NCBI RefSeq assembly: GCF_009708035.1
Contig: NZ_WMBQ01000002.1
Location: 372,001-436,000 of the forward strand
Length of the DNA: 64,000 nucleotides
Reading direction: 5' to 3'
Source of the DNA: Hyphomicrobium album
GTDB lineage: Bacteria; Pseudomonadota; Alphaproteobacteria; Rhizobiales; Hyphomicrobiaceae
Shown here: piece by piece, positions 26,484 through 37,170 of the stretch
Layout of the letters: every line of letters begins with the position of its first letter
Position numbering within the stretch: the stretch's first letter is position 1
The notes under the pieces: generated by a model
Databases searched by the model: none
What the model was told of the DNA's origin: nothing
The model's input: only the letters and a program-made list of their open reading frames with translations
Position numbers and translations under genes: made by a program

Positions 26484-27899
26484 ATGACCGGAGCGCTGTG
26501 GACGTGGGAAGACCTGGTGCCCGCCGCCATCGGCGCGGCCGACGGCACGCCGTCGGCACCCATTGCCGGCTTCTCGATCGATACGCGGTCGCTGCAACCC
26601 GGCGAGGTGTTCGTCGCCCTGCGTGACGTGCGCGACGGGCACGACTTCGTGCTGCAGGCGTTTCGTCAGGGAGCTGCCGCGGCGCTGGTTTCGACGGAAT
26701 ACAAGCGCGTCGACGGCGATGGCCCGCTCTTGCGCGTGCTCGATACGCTCGAAGGTTTGCGCAGCATCGCCGCTGCGGCGCGCCGGCGTAGCGATGCGCG
26801 CATCGTTGCCGTCACCGGCAGTGTCGGCAAGACCGGCACGAAAGAGGCGTTGCGCAACTGCCTATCGCGCTTGGCGCCGACACATGCGGCCGAAAAGTCC
26901 TTCAACAATCACTGGGGCGTGCCGCTGACGCTCGCGCGCATGCCGGCCGGTGTCCGCTACGGCGTGTTCGAGATCGGCATGAACCACGCCGGCGAGATCA
27001 CGCCGCTGACGGCGCTCGTGCGCCCGCATGTCGCCATTGTGACAACCGTCGAGCCGGTGCATCTGGAATTCTTCGGCACCACCGACAAGATCGCCGAGGC
27101 CAAGGCGGAGATCTTTTCCGGTCTGGAGCCGGGCGGCGTCGCCATTCTCCCGCGCGACAACCAGCACTTCGATCTGCTTGCGCGCCGCGCGCATGAGCAT
27201 GGCGCCCGCATCGTCTCCTTCGGCCGCCATGAAAACGCCGATGTCCGCCCGGAAGTCTTCGCCCTCGATGCCGAGGGGACGAACGTGGCGGTCGACATTG
27301 GCGGACGCCGCATCGCCTATCGCATCGGCGCACCGGGGGCACACCTTGCTCAGAACTCGCTGGCCGTCGTCGCCGCGCTCGACGCGCTCGATGCCGATGT
27401 CGAGAAGGCCGTCGGCGCACTCTCCGAGATGCGCGCTGCCAAGGGCCGTGGGGCCCGTCAGGAAATCGCGCTGGGAAGCGGTCCGCTCCTGCTCATCGAT
27501 GAAAGCTACAACGCCAACCCGGCCTCGATGCGCTCCGCCCTCGCCGCCATGGCGACCGTGCCGCGCACGCGATTTGCCCGTCGCATCGCGGTGTTAGGCG
27601 ACATGCTGGAGCTCGGCGAGAACTCGGGCACGCTGCACGCGGCCCTCAACGAGCCGGTTGACGCGGCCGAGGTCGATCTGGTCTTTGCCTGTGGCCCCAA
27701 CATGCAGCGTCTCTTCGAGGCGCTGCCGCAGGCGCGCCGGGGGGCCTGGGCGCCAACGTCGGACGGAATTGTCGCGGCGGTGACGGAGACAGTGCGCGGC
27801 GGCGACGTGGTAATGATCAAGGGCTCGCTGGGCTCGCGCATGGCGCCGATCGTCGAGGCGCTGATTGCCAAGAGCGACAGGGAGCGCGTGCGGTCGTAA
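26484..27899 (+). CDS. murF: UDP-MurNAc-tripeptide:D-Ala-D-Ala ligase MurF
   Basis: 471-residue Mur ligase joining D-Ala-D-Ala to the tripeptide precursor. N-terminal substrate domain (FSIDTRSLQPGEVFVAL), P-loop TGSVGKTGT (111-119), FEIGMNHAGEI, DESYNANPASMRSAL and VLGDMLELGE are standard MurF motifs. The ATG 26484 sits five bases after the murE stop with a weak RBS, so coupling is likely. The reading frame is open upstream within murE but that part is a shadow. Confidence 0.97.
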   Translation: MTGALWTWEDLVPAAIGAADGTPSAPIAGFSIDTRSLQPGEVFVALRDVRDGHDFVLQAFRQGAAAALVSTEYKRVDGDGPLLRVLDTLEGLRSIAAAARRRSDARIVAVTGSVGKTGTKEALRNCLSRLAPTHAAEKSFNNHWGVPLTLARMPAGVRYGVFEIGMNHAGEITPLTALVRPHVAIVTTVEPVHLEFFGTTDKIAEAKAEIFSGLEPGGVAILPRDNQHFDLLARRAHEHGARIVSFGRHENADVRPEVFALDAEGTNVAVDIGGRRIAYRIGAPGAHLAQNSLAVVAALDALDADVEKAVGALSEMRAAKGRGARQEIALGSGPLLLIDESYNANPASMRSALAAMATVPRTRFARRIAVLGDMLELGENSGTLHAALNEPVDAAEVDLVFACGPNMQRLFEALPQARRGAWAPTSDGIVAAVTETVRGGDVVMIKGSLGSRMAPIVEALIAKSDRERVRS

Positions 27900-27947
27900 G
27901 TCAGGCCGCGCCGCGGGGGAGATGGCAGATGCCGTTCGGAGAGTTGG

Positions 27948-29030
27948 ATGCTGTATGAACTGGTGAGCTTCAGCGACCAGATTGGTGTGCTGAACGTCTT
28001 CAAATACATCACCTTCCGGACCGGCGGCGCGATCTTCACCGCGCTACTTTTCGTCATGCTGTTCGGCCCCGGCATCATCGACCTGCTCCGCGTCAAGCAG
28101 GGCAAGGGTCAGCCGATCCGCGACGACGGTCCGAAGTCGCATCTCGCCAAGGTCGGCACGCCGACCATGGGCGGCCTCATGATCCTCGCCGGCGTCACCG
28201 TCTCGACGCTGCTGTGGGCAAACCTCGGCAACCCTTACATCTGGATCGTGCTGGGCGTGACGCTGGGCTACGGCGCCATCGGCTTCTATGACGACTACTT
28301 GAAGGTGACGCGCCGCACGTCTTCCGGCTTCTCCAGCCGCATACGCCTCGGGCTGGAAATCCTCATCGCCGCGGTGGCGACCGGCTTCGTCATGTATCTG
28401 GGGCCGCCGGAGATCAGCAAGGTGCTGACCTTACCGTTCTTCAAGAACGCGGTGCTCGACCTCGGGATATTCTTCGTCGTGGTCGGCGTGCTCACCATTG
28501 CCGGCGCCGGCAACGCTGTGAACCTCACCGACGGCCTCGACGGCCTCGCCATCGTACCGGTGATGATCGCCGCCGCCACCTTCGGCCTCATCGCCTACCT
28601 CATCGGCAATGCCAAATTCGCCCAGTACCTGCAGATCCACTATGTCGCCGGCACCGGCGAACTCGCCATCATCTGCGGCGCGCTGATCGGCGCAGGCCTG
28701 GGCTTCCTATGGTTCAACGCGCCGCCCGCCATGATCTTCATGGGCGATACGGGTTCGCTGGCGCTCGGCGGCGCCCTGGGCGCCATAGCCGTCGCCACCA
28801 AGCACGAGATCGTGCTCGCCATCGTGGGCGGTCTGTTCGTGCTCGAGACGCTCTCCGTCATCATTCAGGTGGCCTCCTACAAGGCGACCGGAAAGCGCGT
28901 GTTCCGGATGGCGCCGCTGCACCACCACTACGAGCAGCAGGGCTGGCAGGAATCGACCGTCGTGGTGCGCTTCTGGATCATTTCCGTGATCCTGGCGCTG
29001 GTTGGCCTCGCTACCCTGAAGCTGCGCTAA
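27948..29030 (+). CDS. mraY: Phospho-N-acetylmuramoyl-pentapeptide transferase MraY
   Basis: 360-residue inner-membrane enzyme forming lipid I from UDP-MurNAc-pentapeptide and undecaprenyl phosphate. About ten membrane helices; catalytic motifs [28 protein letters not shown] (Asp pair), [13 protein letters not shown] and [14 protein letters not shown], then the HHH motif [23 protein letters not shown] before ATG. Normal length. Confidence 0.97.
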   Translation: MLYELVSFSDQIGVLNVFKYITFRTGGAIFTALLFVMLFGPGIIDLLRVKQGKGQPIRDDGPKSHLAKVGTPTMGGLMILAGVTVSTLLWANLGNPYIWIVLGVTLGYGAIGFYDDYLKVTRRTSSGFSSRIRLGLEILIAAVATGFVMYLGPPEISKVLTLPFFKNAVLDLGIFFVVVGVLTIAGAGNAVNLTDGLDGLAIVPVMIAAATFGLIAYLIGNAKFAQYLQIHYVAGTGELAIICGALIGAGLGFLWFNAPPAMIFMGDTGSLALGGALGAIAVATKHEIVLAIVGGLFVLETLSVIIQVASYKATGKRVFRMAPLHHHYEQQGWQESTVVVRFWIISVILALVGLATLKLR

Positions 29031-29073
29031 GCCTTGGACGTCAATCGGCTCCACTTGCGTTAGATTTCCGCCC

Positions 29074-30486
29074 ATGATTCGCATCACAACGCTCGCGGGC
29101 AGGCGCGTCGCCGTATTCGGGCTGGGGGCGTCCGGCATCGCCACGGCGAAAGCCCTCGTCGAAGGCGGCGCCGACGTCGTGTGCAGCGACGACAGCGCCG
29201 CGGGCGTCGAGGCCGCCGCTGCGGCCGGATTGAAGACCGCCGACCTCAAGGACGCGAACTGGGCGGTATTCACCGTTCTCGTTCTGGCTCCCGGCGTGCC
29301 GCTCACCCACCCCGCGCCGCACTGGACCGTGCGCGCCGCCAGGCTGGCGGGCGTGGACGTGATCGGCGACCTGGAGCTCTTCTGCCGCGAACGCCGGCTG
29401 CAAAATTTCGACGTGCCGCTCGTCTGCATCACCGGCACCAACGGCAAGTCGACGACCACGGCCCTCACCGCGCACCTCCTCAAAGAGGCCGGACGCGATA
29501 CGGAGGTCGGGGGCAACATCGGCACCGCCATGCTGTCGCTCGGTGAGTTCAAGCCGGGCCGCCACTACGTCATCGAGTGCTCGTCCTACCAGATCGACCT
29601 GGCGCCGAGCCTCGATGCCTCCGTCGGAGTCTTGCTCAACGTCACGCCCGATCATCTCGACCGGCATGGCACCATCGAAAACTACGCGGCGGTGAAGGCC
29701 CAGCTAGTGCTGGGTGCTGCTCGCGCCGTCGTCGGCGTCGACGACAAGTATTGCCGCGCCATCGCCGAGAAGCTGATCGCCACCAAGGGTGCCGACAAGG
29801 TCCTGCGCATCTCCGCGCGCGCCGACGCTGAATGCGACGTCGGCGCCGATGGCGGCAAGGTCGTGCTGCGCCAGGGCGGGGCGACGACCGAGATCGCCGA
29901 CCTCGCAGGCGTCGGCTCGCTGCGCGGGGCGCACAACGCGGAGAACGCCTGCGCCACCGCCGCGGCGCTTCTGTCGCTGCCGCAGCCGCTCACTGCTGCC
30001 GAGATCGCGGGCGGCATGAAGACGTTCCCCGGTCTCGCGCATCGGATGGAGGAGCTAGGCCACCAGGGACGCACGCTGTTCGTCAACGACAGCAAGGCGA
30101 CCAACGCGGATTCGACCGAGAAGGCGCTGCTGTCGTTTCCGCGCGATATCTTTTGGATCCTTGGCGGCAAGCCGAAGTCGGGCGGCATCACCGCGCTCAC
30201 CCCATATTTCGATCGTGTCGCCAAGGCGTACTTGATCGGCGAGGCGACGGAGGAGTTTGCCGCGACGCTCGAAGGCAAGGTGGCGTTCGACCGCTGCGGC
30301 ACCCTGGATGCCGCCACTGCCGCTGCAGCACGCGACGCAGCCGCTGCCTCCGGCGAGCCCGTCGTGCTTCTCTCCCCCGCCTGCGCCTCGTTCGACCAGT
30401 ACCGCAATTTCGAGGTGCGGGGCGACGCCTTCCGCGCCCTCGTTGCCGCCCTCCCCGGGATCAGCATGAAGCGGGGCGGTGCATGA
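29074..30486 (+). CDS. murD: UDP-MurNAc-L-Ala:D-Glu ligase MurD
   Basis: 470-residue cytoplasmic ligase adding D-glutamate. N-terminal Rossmann-like [19 protein letters not shown]-loop TGTNGKST (120-127), the domain-2 motif [18 protein letters not shown], and [10 protein letters not shown]...[13 protein letters not shown]. The C-terminal [22 protein letters not shown] is typical. Its TGA overlaps the ftsW ATG (ATGA). Confidence 0.97.
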   Translation: MIRITTLAGRRVAVFGLGASGIATAKALVEGGADVVCSDDSAAGVEAAAAAGLKTADLKDANWAVFTVLVLAPGVPLTHPAPHWTVRAARLAGVDVIGDLELFCRERRLQNFDVPLVCITGTNGKSTTTALTAHLLKEAGRDTEVGGNIGTAMLSLGEFKPGRHYVIECSSYQIDLAPSLDASVGVLLNVTPDHLDRHGTIENYAAVKAQLVLGAARAVVGVDDKYCRAIAEKLIATKGADKVLRISARADAECDVGADGGKVVLRQGGATTEIADLAGVGSLRGAHNAENACATAAALLSLPQPLTAAEIAGGMKTFPGLAHRMEELGHQGRTLFVNDSKATNADSTEKALLSFPRDIFWILGGKPKSGGITALTPYFDRVAKAYLIGEATEEFAATLEGKVAFDRCGTLDAATAAAARDAAAASGEPVVLLSPACASFDQYRNFEVRGDAFRALVAALPGISMKRGGA

Positions 30487-31661
30487 GGCTGTCGCGCGCC
30501 GACCGCAGCCGCGTCGCCGACTGGTGGTTCACCGTCGATCACGTGCTCGTCGGCGCCATCCTCGCCCTGGTCGCGGCGGGTTTGATCCTGTCGCTGGCCG
30601 CAAGCCCCGCCGTCGCCATCCGCAAGGGACTGCCGACCTACTACTTCGTCGAGCGCCACCTGCTCTTTTCCGCCCTCGGCGTGCTCATCATGCTGACGGT
30701 GTCGTTGTTCCCGCCGCGCGGCGTGCGCCGCTTGGCGCTCGGATTGTTCGCCGTATCCATGGCGGGCCTCGTCGCGGTCTACTTCGTCGGCCCGGAAATC
30801 CACGGCGCGCAACGCTGGCTCGCCATCGGCGGCCATTCGATCCAGCCGTCCGAGTTCGCCAAGCCCGGCTTCGTCGTCGTCTCCGCCTGGCTGTTCGCCG
30901 AGAGCCAGCGGCGCGCCGACATGCCGGCGCTGCCGCTCGCCATTCTCGTTGCCGTCTGCTTCACGGGGCTCTTGATCGCGCAGCCGGACGTCGGGCAGAC
31001 GCTGCTCGTCACTGCCGTGTGGGGCACGCTCTACTATCTGTCGGGGCAGGCATTGCTCGGCGCCGGCATCATCGGCGTTTGCGGGGCGATGGGGCTCGTC
31101 TTCGCCTACTCGACTTTCGCGCACGTGCGCTTCCGCATCGACAAGTTCTTCTCGCCGACGCCGGGCGACAACTCGCAGCTCGACCGCGCCATGCGCTCGT
31201 TCTCCGAGGGCGGATTTCTCGGCCGCGGTCCCGGCGAAGGCACGATCAAAACGGCGCTGCCCGACGCGCACACGGACTTCATCTTCGCCGTCGTCGCCGA
31301 GGAATACGGCGTCATTGCCTGCCTCGTGCTGCTCGGCCTCTTCGCCTTCATCGTCATGCGCGCGCTCATCGCCGCGGCGCAGGAGAAGGACGCCGCCACG
31401 CGCCTGTCGATCCAGGGGCTGGCGCTGCTGTTCGGCCTGCAGGCGCTCATCAACATGGGTGTCAATGTCGGGCTGTTGCCGGCCAAAGGCATCACCCTGC
31501 CATTCGTCTCGTCGGGCGGCTCGTCGATGATCGCCGTGTCGATCACGCTCGGCATGCTGCTCGCCCTGACGCGGCACCGTCCGGACGTCGCGCGCGTCAA
31601 GAAACCCCCGCTGCTGCCCGACGTTGTCGGTCTGCACCCAACCGGACCCGTACAAAAGTGA
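30483..31661 (+). CDS. ftsW: Septal peptidoglycan glycosyltransferase FtsW
   Basis: 392-residue SEDS-family polymerase with about ten membrane helices, working with FtsI. SEDS motifs seen: [64 protein letters not shown] (catalytic Asp region) and [14 protein letters not shown] 30483 overlaps murD; the stop overlaps the GTG start of murG. Confidence 0.97.
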   Translation: MRLSRADRSRVADWWFTVDHVLVGAILALVAAGLILSLAASPAVAIRKGLPTYYFVERHLLFSALGVLIMLTVSLFPPRGVRRLALGLFAVSMAGLVAVYFVGPEIHGAQRWLAIGGHSIQPSEFAKPGFVVVSAWLFAESQRRADMPALPLAILVAVCFTGLLIAQPDVGQTLLVTAVWGTLYYLSGQALLGAGIIGVCGAMGLVFAYSTFAHVRFRIDKFFSPTPGDNSQLDRAMRSFSEGGFLGRGPGEGTIKTALPDAHTDFIFAVVAEEYGVIACLVLLGLFAFIVMRALIAAAQEKDAATRLSIQGLALLFGLQALINMGVNVGLLPAKGITLPFVSSGGSSMIAVSITLGMLLALTRHRPDVARVKKPPLLPDVVGLHPTGPVQK

Positions 31662-32776
31662 ATAAGCAGATCGGATCGGTTCTCCTCGCCGCGGGCGGCA
31701 CGGGCGGGCATCTCTTCCCCGCCCAGGCGCTGGCCGAGGAGCTTGCGCGCCGCGGCATCCCCGTCGATCTCGCGACCGACATGCGCGGCGACCGGTACGG
31801 CACCGGCTTTCCGGCGCGCAGCATCCACCGCCTGCCGTCGGCGACGATCGGCTCGAAGTCGCCCGTTGCCGTCGCCCGCACCGCGCTCATGCTGTCGCGC
31901 GGGATCGTTGCCTCGTTCAGTCTCCTCGGCACGCTGAAGCCCAGGGTGGTCGTCGGCTTCGGCGGCTATCCGACCTTTGCGCCGTTGAAGGCGGCGCAAC
32001 TGCGTGGCATCCCCACGCTACTGCATGAGCAGAACGCCGTCCTCGGCCGCGCCAACAAGATGCTCGCCAAGGGTGTCACCGGCATCGCCACGTCGTTCGC
32101 GGCGACCAAGTATCTCGCGCCCGAGCTTGCCTCCAAGGCGCGGCTCACCGGCAATCCCGTCCGCACCTCCGTCATCGAGGCGGCGCGCCGCCCGTACTGG
32201 AAGCCGCAGGCCAACGGGCGCGTGTCGCTCCTCGTGTTCGGCGGGAGCCAGGGCGCCCGCTTCTTCTCCGAGGCGGTGCCGCCCGCTCTGGCGCTCTTGC
32301 CCATGGAGTTGCGTCACCGGCTCGAGGTGGTGCAGCAGGCCCGTGCCGAGGATGCCGAAGGCGTTTCCGCCGCTTATCGCGCCAGCGGCATCAATGCCGA
32401 GGTGTCGCACTTCTTCTCAGACCTGCCCGAGCGCATGGCCAAGGCGCAGCTCGTCGTCGGCCGTTCCGGTGCGTCGACGGTCGCTGAGTTAACGGTGGTC
32501 GGCCGCCCATCGATCCTGGTCCCGCTGCCGCACGCGCTCGACAATGATCAGCTCCAGAACGCGTCCCGTCTTGCCGAATCAGGTGCGGCTTGGTGTATCG
32601 AACAGAAGGATTTGTCGCCGCAGCGCCTTGCGCGGGACATCGGTAAGCTGTTGGGTGATCCAGATGCGTTGGCCACGGCCGCCGACGCCGCCAAAAAACT
32701 CGGCCGGCCGGACGCGGTGGGACGCCTGGCCGATCTCACCGAGGAGTTGATGCGGTCGGGTCGAGTAGGGGGCTAA
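31658..32776 (+). CDS. murG: Lipid II synthase MurG
   Basis: 372-residue membrane-associated GlcNAc transferase turning lipid I into lipid II. GTG start 31658 overlaps the ftsW stop (GTGA). Motifs: GGTGGHLFPA (13-22), VVGFGGYPTFAPLKAA, LLHEQNAVLGRANK, FGGSQGARFFSEAVP and GRSGASTVAELTVVGRPSILVPLPHALDNDQ. A longer upstream frame reads through ftsW and is a shadow. Confidence 0.97.
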   Translation: MNKQIGSVLLAAGGTGGHLFPAQALAEELARRGIPVDLATDMRGDRYGTGFPARSIHRLPSATIGSKSPVAVARTALMLSRGIVASFSLLGTLKPRVVVGFGGYPTFAPLKAAQLRGIPTLLHEQNAVLGRANKMLAKGVTGIATSFAATKYLAPELASKARLTGNPVRTSVIEAARRPYWKPQANGRVSLLVFGGSQGARFFSEAVPPALALLPMELRHRLEVVQQARAEDAEGVSAAYRASGINAEVSHFFSDLPERMAKAQLVVGRSGASTVAELTVVGRPSILVPLPHALDNDQLQNASRLAESGAAWCIEQKDLSPQRLARDIGKLLGDPDALATAADAAKKLGRPDAVGRLADLTEELMRSGRVGG

Positions 32777-32849
32777 GGGGCGCCCCCGCCATAAGCGGGC
32801 CACGAAGCTGGCGGCATTGGTCGACGACGAACGGACGAGGGACCACACC

Positions 32850-34283
32850 ATGCAGATGCCCCGTGAGATCGGGACCTTCCACATCATCGGCATCGGCGGC
32901 ATCGGCATGAGCGCCATCGCCGAAATTCTGCTGGCGAAGGGCTACTCCGTCCAAGGCAGCGACCAGAAGGATTCCGCCAACGTCCGCCGTCTGCGCGCCA
33001 AGGGCGTGCGCGTGTTCATCGGCCACGACGCGGTGAACCTCGTCGGCGCCCGCTCGATCGTCATCTCCAGCGCCGTGAAGGCTGGCAACCCCGAGCTCGA
33101 GGCGGCCCGCGCCAAAGGCCTGCCCGTCATCCGTCGCGCCGAGATCCTCGCCGAGCTGATGCGTCTTTACTCGACCGTGTCGGTCACCGGCACGCACGGC
33201 AAGACGACGACCACCTCGCTCATCGCCCACATCTTCGCCGCCGCCGGCGCCGATCCGACCGTCATCTCCGGCGGCATCATCCAGGAATGGGGCACCAACG
33301 CCCGCCTCGGCAAGGGCGAGTGGATGATCGTCGAGGCGGATGAATCCGACGGCACCTTCGTGCGCCTGCCGACGCAGATCGGCCTCGTCACCAACATCGA
33401 TCCCGAGCACCTCGACTACTTCAAGTCGGTCGAGAACATGCACCGCGAGTTCGAGACCTTCTTCCGCAACATTCCCTTCTACGGCCTCGCCGTTACCTGC
33501 ACCGACCATCCTGTGGTGCGCGACATGATCGAGCGCCTGGAGCTGCGCCGCGACGGCCGCCGCCTGCTCACCTACGGCACCACGCGCGGCGCCGACCTCC
33601 TGCTGCGCGGCCTGACGCAGGACCGCGGCGGCATCGTCATCGACGCCGACTTGGGTCCGCGCGTGAAGGGTGGCGAGCGGCAGATCCGCGGCTGGGCGAT
33701 TCCGGTCGCGGGCCAGCACAACGCGCTCAACGCACTGGCCGCCATCGCGACGGCGAGTGAAGCCGGCATCCCCGACAATGCCATCCGCGCCGCGCTGTCG
33801 ACATTCACCGGCGTCAAACGCCGCTTCGAGCTGACCGGAAACTGGAATGGCGCGTCGATCTACGACGACTACGCGCACCATCCGGCCGAGATCGCCGCGG
33901 TGATGGCCGCCGCCCGCGCCGGTGCCCGGGGCCGCGTCATTGCCGTGTTCGAGCCCCACCGCTATTCGCGCGTGCACGACCTCTTCGGCGAGTTCTGCGC
34001 CTGCTTCAACGAGGCGGACAACGTCATCGTCGGCCCGCTCTACTCGGCCGGCGAGCAGCCGCTGCAGGGCATCGACCAGCACTACATGGCGGAAGGAATC
34101 CGCAAGACGGGGCACCCGTCGGCGATCGCCATCGATCACATCCGCGAGCTACCGGGGCTGCTGCGCCGGATGGTGCGTCCCAACGACATGGTGATCTGTC
34201 TCGGCGCCGGAACCTCGACCGAGTGGGCGCACGCGCTCCCCGGCTTGCTCGGCGCCGATGAACCGCGCCGCGCCAACGCGTAA
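32850..34283 (+). CDS. murC: UDP-N-acetylmuramate:L-Ala ligase MurC
   Basis: 477-residue ligase adding the first amino acid of the stem peptide. N-terminal FHIIGIGGIGMSAIAEIL and SDQKDS, P-loop TGTHGKTTTT (113-122), EADESDGTFVRLP, DYAHHPAEI and EPHRYSR. ATG 32850 preferred (GAGGGA seven bases upstream); ATG 32856 is also possible. The 73-base gap after murG has no visible terminator. Confidence 0.97.
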   Translation: MQMPREIGTFHIIGIGGIGMSAIAEILLAKGYSVQGSDQKDSANVRRLRAKGVRVFIGHDAVNLVGARSIVISSAVKAGNPELEAARAKGLPVIRRAEILAELMRLYSTVSVTGTHGKTTTTSLIAHIFAAAGADPTVISGGIIQEWGTNARLGKGEWMIVEADESDGTFVRLPTQIGLVTNIDPEHLDYFKSVENMHREFETFFRNIPFYGLAVTCTDHPVVRDMIERLELRRDGRRLLTYGTTRGADLLLRGLTQDRGGIVIDADLGPRVKGGERQIRGWAIPVAGQHNALNALAAIATASEAGIPDNAIRAALSTFTGVKRRFELTGNWNGASIYDDYAHHPAEIAAVMAAARAGARGRVIAVFEPHRYSRVHDLFGEFCACFNEADNVIVGPLYSAGEQPLQGIDQHYMAEGIRKTGHPSAIAIDHIRELPGLLRRMVRPNDMVICLGAGTSTEWAHALPGLLGADEPRRANA

Positions 34284-34315
34284 GATCGCCCCCATAGCTC
34301 CCACGGAGGCGCACG

Positions 34316-35281
34316 TTGACGTTGCCGGACCTGAGCGCTGACCTCCAAGCCAAGCTGCCTGAGCTGCGCGGACGGATGTCGTCCGGCGCCAAGCTCGCCG
34401 ACATCACCTGGTTCCGCGTCGGCGGTCCGGCGCAGGCGCTGTTCTCCCCCGCCGACGAGGCTGATCTCGCCTATTTCCTCGCCGGCATCCCAGCCGATCT
34501 GCCCGTCACCGTCGTCGGCCTCGGCTCCAATCTTTTGGTGCGCGACGGCGGCGTGCCGGGCGTCGTCATTCGTCTCGGCAAGGGTTTCGCGTCGATTACG
34601 CCGGAGCCCGGCAACCGCATCCGCGCCGGCACCGCTGTGCCGGACGTGAAGGTCGCGCGTGCTGCCGCCGACGCCGGCGTCGCCGGTCTCGCCTTCTACC
34701 GCGGCATACCCGGATCGATCGGCGGCGCGCTGCGCATGAACGCCGGCGCCCACGGGCGCGAGACCAAGGACGTGCTGATCGAGGCGCGTGCCGTCGACCG
34801 CTCCGGCAAAGTCCATGTCCTGTCGCTCACCGACATGGGCTTCACCTACCGCCACAGCGAGGTGCCGGCCGACTGGATCCTCACCGAGGCGCTGTACCAG
34901 GGCACCGCCGGCGAGCCTGCCGCCATCTTGAAGGAGATGGACGAGGTCGCCGACTACCGCGAGAAGAACCAGCCGATCCGCGAGCGCACCGGCGGCTCGA
35001 CCTTTAAGAACCCACCCGGACATAGTGCCTGGAAGCTGATCGACGAGGCCGGCTGCCGTGGCCTTCGCGTCGGCGGTGCCAAGGTCTCCGAGATGCACTG
35101 CAACTTCCTCATCAACGACGCCGGCGCCACCGCCGAGGACATCGAGCGTCTCGGCGAGACCGTACGCGCACGCGTCAAGGCGCGCTCCGCCATCTCGCTG
35201 CAGTGGGAAATCATCCGCCTCGGCGAGCCGCTCCCCGGCTGCCCGACCGGCGAAGCGCTCGCACAAGCAGAGGTCATATGA
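34316..35281 (+). CDS. murB: UDP-N-acetylenolpyruvoylglucosamine reductase MurB
   Basis: 321-residue FAD enzyme reducing UDP-GlcNAc-enolpyruvate to UDP-MurNAc. FAD-binding [12 protein letters not shown] and [32 protein letters not shown]; catalytic Ser in GGSTFKNP; and a late glutamate in [15 protein letters not shown]. The start is TTG 34316 with GGAGG six bases upstream; the next in-frame ATG would cut the N-terminus. The stop overlaps ddl (ATGA). Confidence 0.96.
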   Translation: MTLPDLSADLQAKLPELRGRMSSGAKLADITWFRVGGPAQALFSPADEADLAYFLAGIPADLPVTVVGLGSNLLVRDGGVPGVVIRLGKGFASITPEPGNRIRAGTAVPDVKVARAAADAGVAGLAFYRGIPGSIGGALRMNAGAHGRETKDVLIEARAVDRSGKVHVLSLTDMGFTYRHSEVPADWILTEALYQGTAGEPAAILKEMDEVADYREKNQPIRERTGGSTFKNPPGHSAWKLIDEAGCRGLRVGGAKVSEMHCNFLINDAGATAEDIERLGETVRARVKARSAISLQWEIIRLGEPLPGCPTGEALAQAEVI

Positions 35282-36225
35282 TCGGAAAGGCGCCGGAGCG
35301 CACGCACGGGCATGTCGCCGTGCTCATGGGCGGCTGGTCGGCGGAGCGCGAGGTGAGCCTGCGCTCGGGCGCGGCATGCGCCAAGGCGCTGGAAGGCGAA
35401 GGCTACAAGGTGACGACGATCGACGTCGGCCGCGATCTCGCGCAACGTCTGAAGGAAGTGTCGCCCGACGTGTGCTTCAACGCGCTGCACGGCCGCTTCG
35501 GCGAGGACGGCTGCGTCCAGGGTCTGCTGGAGTGCCTCGGCATTCCCTACACGCACTCGGGCGTGCTCGCCTCGTCGCTCGCCATGCACAAGGAGCGCGC
35601 CAAGGACGTCATGGGGCCGGCCGGCGTGCCGGTCGCCGACGCCGAGGTGGTGACGCGCCGTGACGCCATGAGCCGCCACGTGCTCGCCCCGCCCTATGTC
35701 GTAAAGCCCGTCGCGGAAGGCTCGAGCGTCGGCGTCGTCATCGTCGAGGTCGGCGCCAACGGGCCGCCGGCGAAGATCGGCGAGCTGGGCGACCCGGATG
35801 ACCTCCTGATGGTCGAGCGCTACATCCCTGGCCGCGAGCTGACCTGCGCCGTCATCGGCGACTTCGTCACCGACGTCATCGAGATCAAGCCGCTGAAGGG
35901 TCTCGAGTTCTATGACTACGAGGCGAAATACGCTCCGGGCGGGTCGCAGCACGTGCTGCCGGCCGATATTTCACCGGATGTTTACCAATTGGTCCGGAAA
36001 TACACATTGGCCGCCTGCCGGGCATTGGGATGCCGGGGCGCTGCCAGGGCGGATTTTCGTTACGACGACACGACCGATGGGGCGGCGGAGCTGATCTGCC
36101 TCGAGGTCAATACGCAGCCGGGAATGACCGAGACTTCGTTGGTACCCGAGCTGGCGCAGTACGCGGGCTGGTCCTTTGGCGAGCTCGTGCGGTGGTTGGT
36201 CGAGGACGCGAGTTGCAACAGGTAG
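35278..36225 (+). CDS. ddl: D-alanine--D-alanine ligase
   Basis: 315-residue ATP-grasp enzyme making the D-Ala-D-Ala dipeptide used by Mur[20 protein letters not shown] at the N-terminus, [40 protein letters not shown] and the C-terminal metal motif [21 protein letters not shown] 35278 overlaps murB's stop; its 3' end overlaps the probable ftsQ start by 13 bases. Confidence 0.96.
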   Translation: MIGKAPERTHGHVAVLMGGWSAEREVSLRSGAACAKALEGEGYKVTTIDVGRDLAQRLKEVSPDVCFNALHGRFGEDGCVQGLLECLGIPYTHSGVLASSLAMHKERAKDVMGPAGVPVADAEVVTRRDAMSRHVLAPPYVVKPVAEGSSVGVVIVEVGANGPPAKIGELGDPDDLLMVERYIPGRELTCAVIGDFVTDVIEIKPLKGLEFYDYEAKYAPGGSQHVLPADISPDVYQLVRKYTLAACRALGCRGAARADFRYDDTTDGAAELICLEVNTQPGMTETSLVPELAQYAGWSFGELVRWLVEDASCNR

Positions 36226-37154
36226 GGGGCGCGACTGAGATCGGGCAGCAGGTGCCAAGGGCACCGGCGCTAGATCCGAATGCGACCTTGTTCTCCACCC
36301 TCACCGCTCCCACTCGCGACGAATCCGAAACACCTCAGCCGCTCACCGGTGTGCTTCCGCGCCGTCGCCGCGCCTCCAAGCAGGCCGCCTACGGCCGCCG
36401 TCTCGGCGTCGCCGTGTTCACCGGGCTTTCCGGCGCCCTCGCCTTCTCGCTTTTGACCGATGGCGGCAGGCAGACGCGCGCCGTTGCAACGTTCCTCCCC
36501 GAGACGCAGCAGGTGCTGCAATGGACGGGACTGCTCGTCGAGCAGGTGACGCTCACCGGCCAGCGCTTCACCGCCGACGCCGACGTGTTCGCCGCCATCG
36601 ACATCCCCAACACCGGCTCGCTGATCACCTTCGACGCCGCCGCGGCACGCACCCGCATCGAGGCGCTGCCGTGGGTGCAGACGGCCACCATCAGCCGCAT
36701 CTACCCGGCCTCTCTAGAAGTGCGCATCTCCGAGCGCCGGCCGTCGGCCCTGTGGATCAACAACGGCCGCGAGTATCTCGTCGACGGTTCCGGGCGCGTC
36801 CTCTCGCCCCTCAAGTCCGGGACCAACGTGAAGCTGCCGCGCCTGTCCGGTGCCGGTGCGCCCGAGCAGGCGCAGGCGCTGCTCGAGCTCATCGTGCGCT
36901 TCCCACGCATTGCCGAGCGCTTCGAGATGGCCGAGCGCGTCGGCGGCCGCCGCTGGACGCTGCACCTGAAGGACGGCGTCGTCGTGCATCTGGGCTCCGA
37001 CCGCGAGGCCCGTGCCTTTGCCGCGCTGTCGTCGCCCGACGAGCTCGGCAACCTGCTCACGTCCCGCAATCTTGTCGTCGACCTGCGCTCGCGCGGCCGC
37101 GTCACCGTGCGCCCCGCGTCGCAGCAAACCGCCACCAATCAAACGCAGAGTTAG
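36213..37154 (+). CDS. ftsQ: Cell division protein FtsQ
   Basis: 313 residues if read from TTG 36213, which has GAGGA six bases upstream inside ddl; GTG 36252 is an alternative and no early in-frame ATG exists. Cytoplasmic Arg-rich tail ([16 protein letters not shown]), a membrane helix ([18 protein letters not shown]), a POTRA domain ([21 protein letters not shown] ... [30 protein letters not shown]) and a beta domain. Recruits FtsB/FtsL to the septum. Confidence 0.93.
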   Translation: MQQVGGATEIGQQVPRAPALDPNATLFSTLTAPTRDESETPQPLTGVLPRRRRASKQAAYGRRLGVAVFTGLSGALAFSLLTDGGRQTRAVATFLPETQQVLQWTGLLVEQVTLTGQRFTADADVFAAIDIPNTGSLITFDAAAARTRIEALPWVQTATISRIYPASLEVRISERRPSALWINNGREYLVDGSGRVLSPLKSGTNVKLPRLSGAGAPEQAQALLELIVRFPRIAERFEMAERVGGRRWTLHLKDGVVVHLGSDREARAFAALSSPDELGNLLTSRNLVVDLRSRGRVTVRPASQQTATNQTQS

Positions 37155-37170
37155 GTCGAGGAAAGCCCCC

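Noticed and set aside
29682-31655. 657-codon minus-strand frame across murD and ftsW
   Set aside because: Antisense to two certain genes and compositionally abnormal; shadow.
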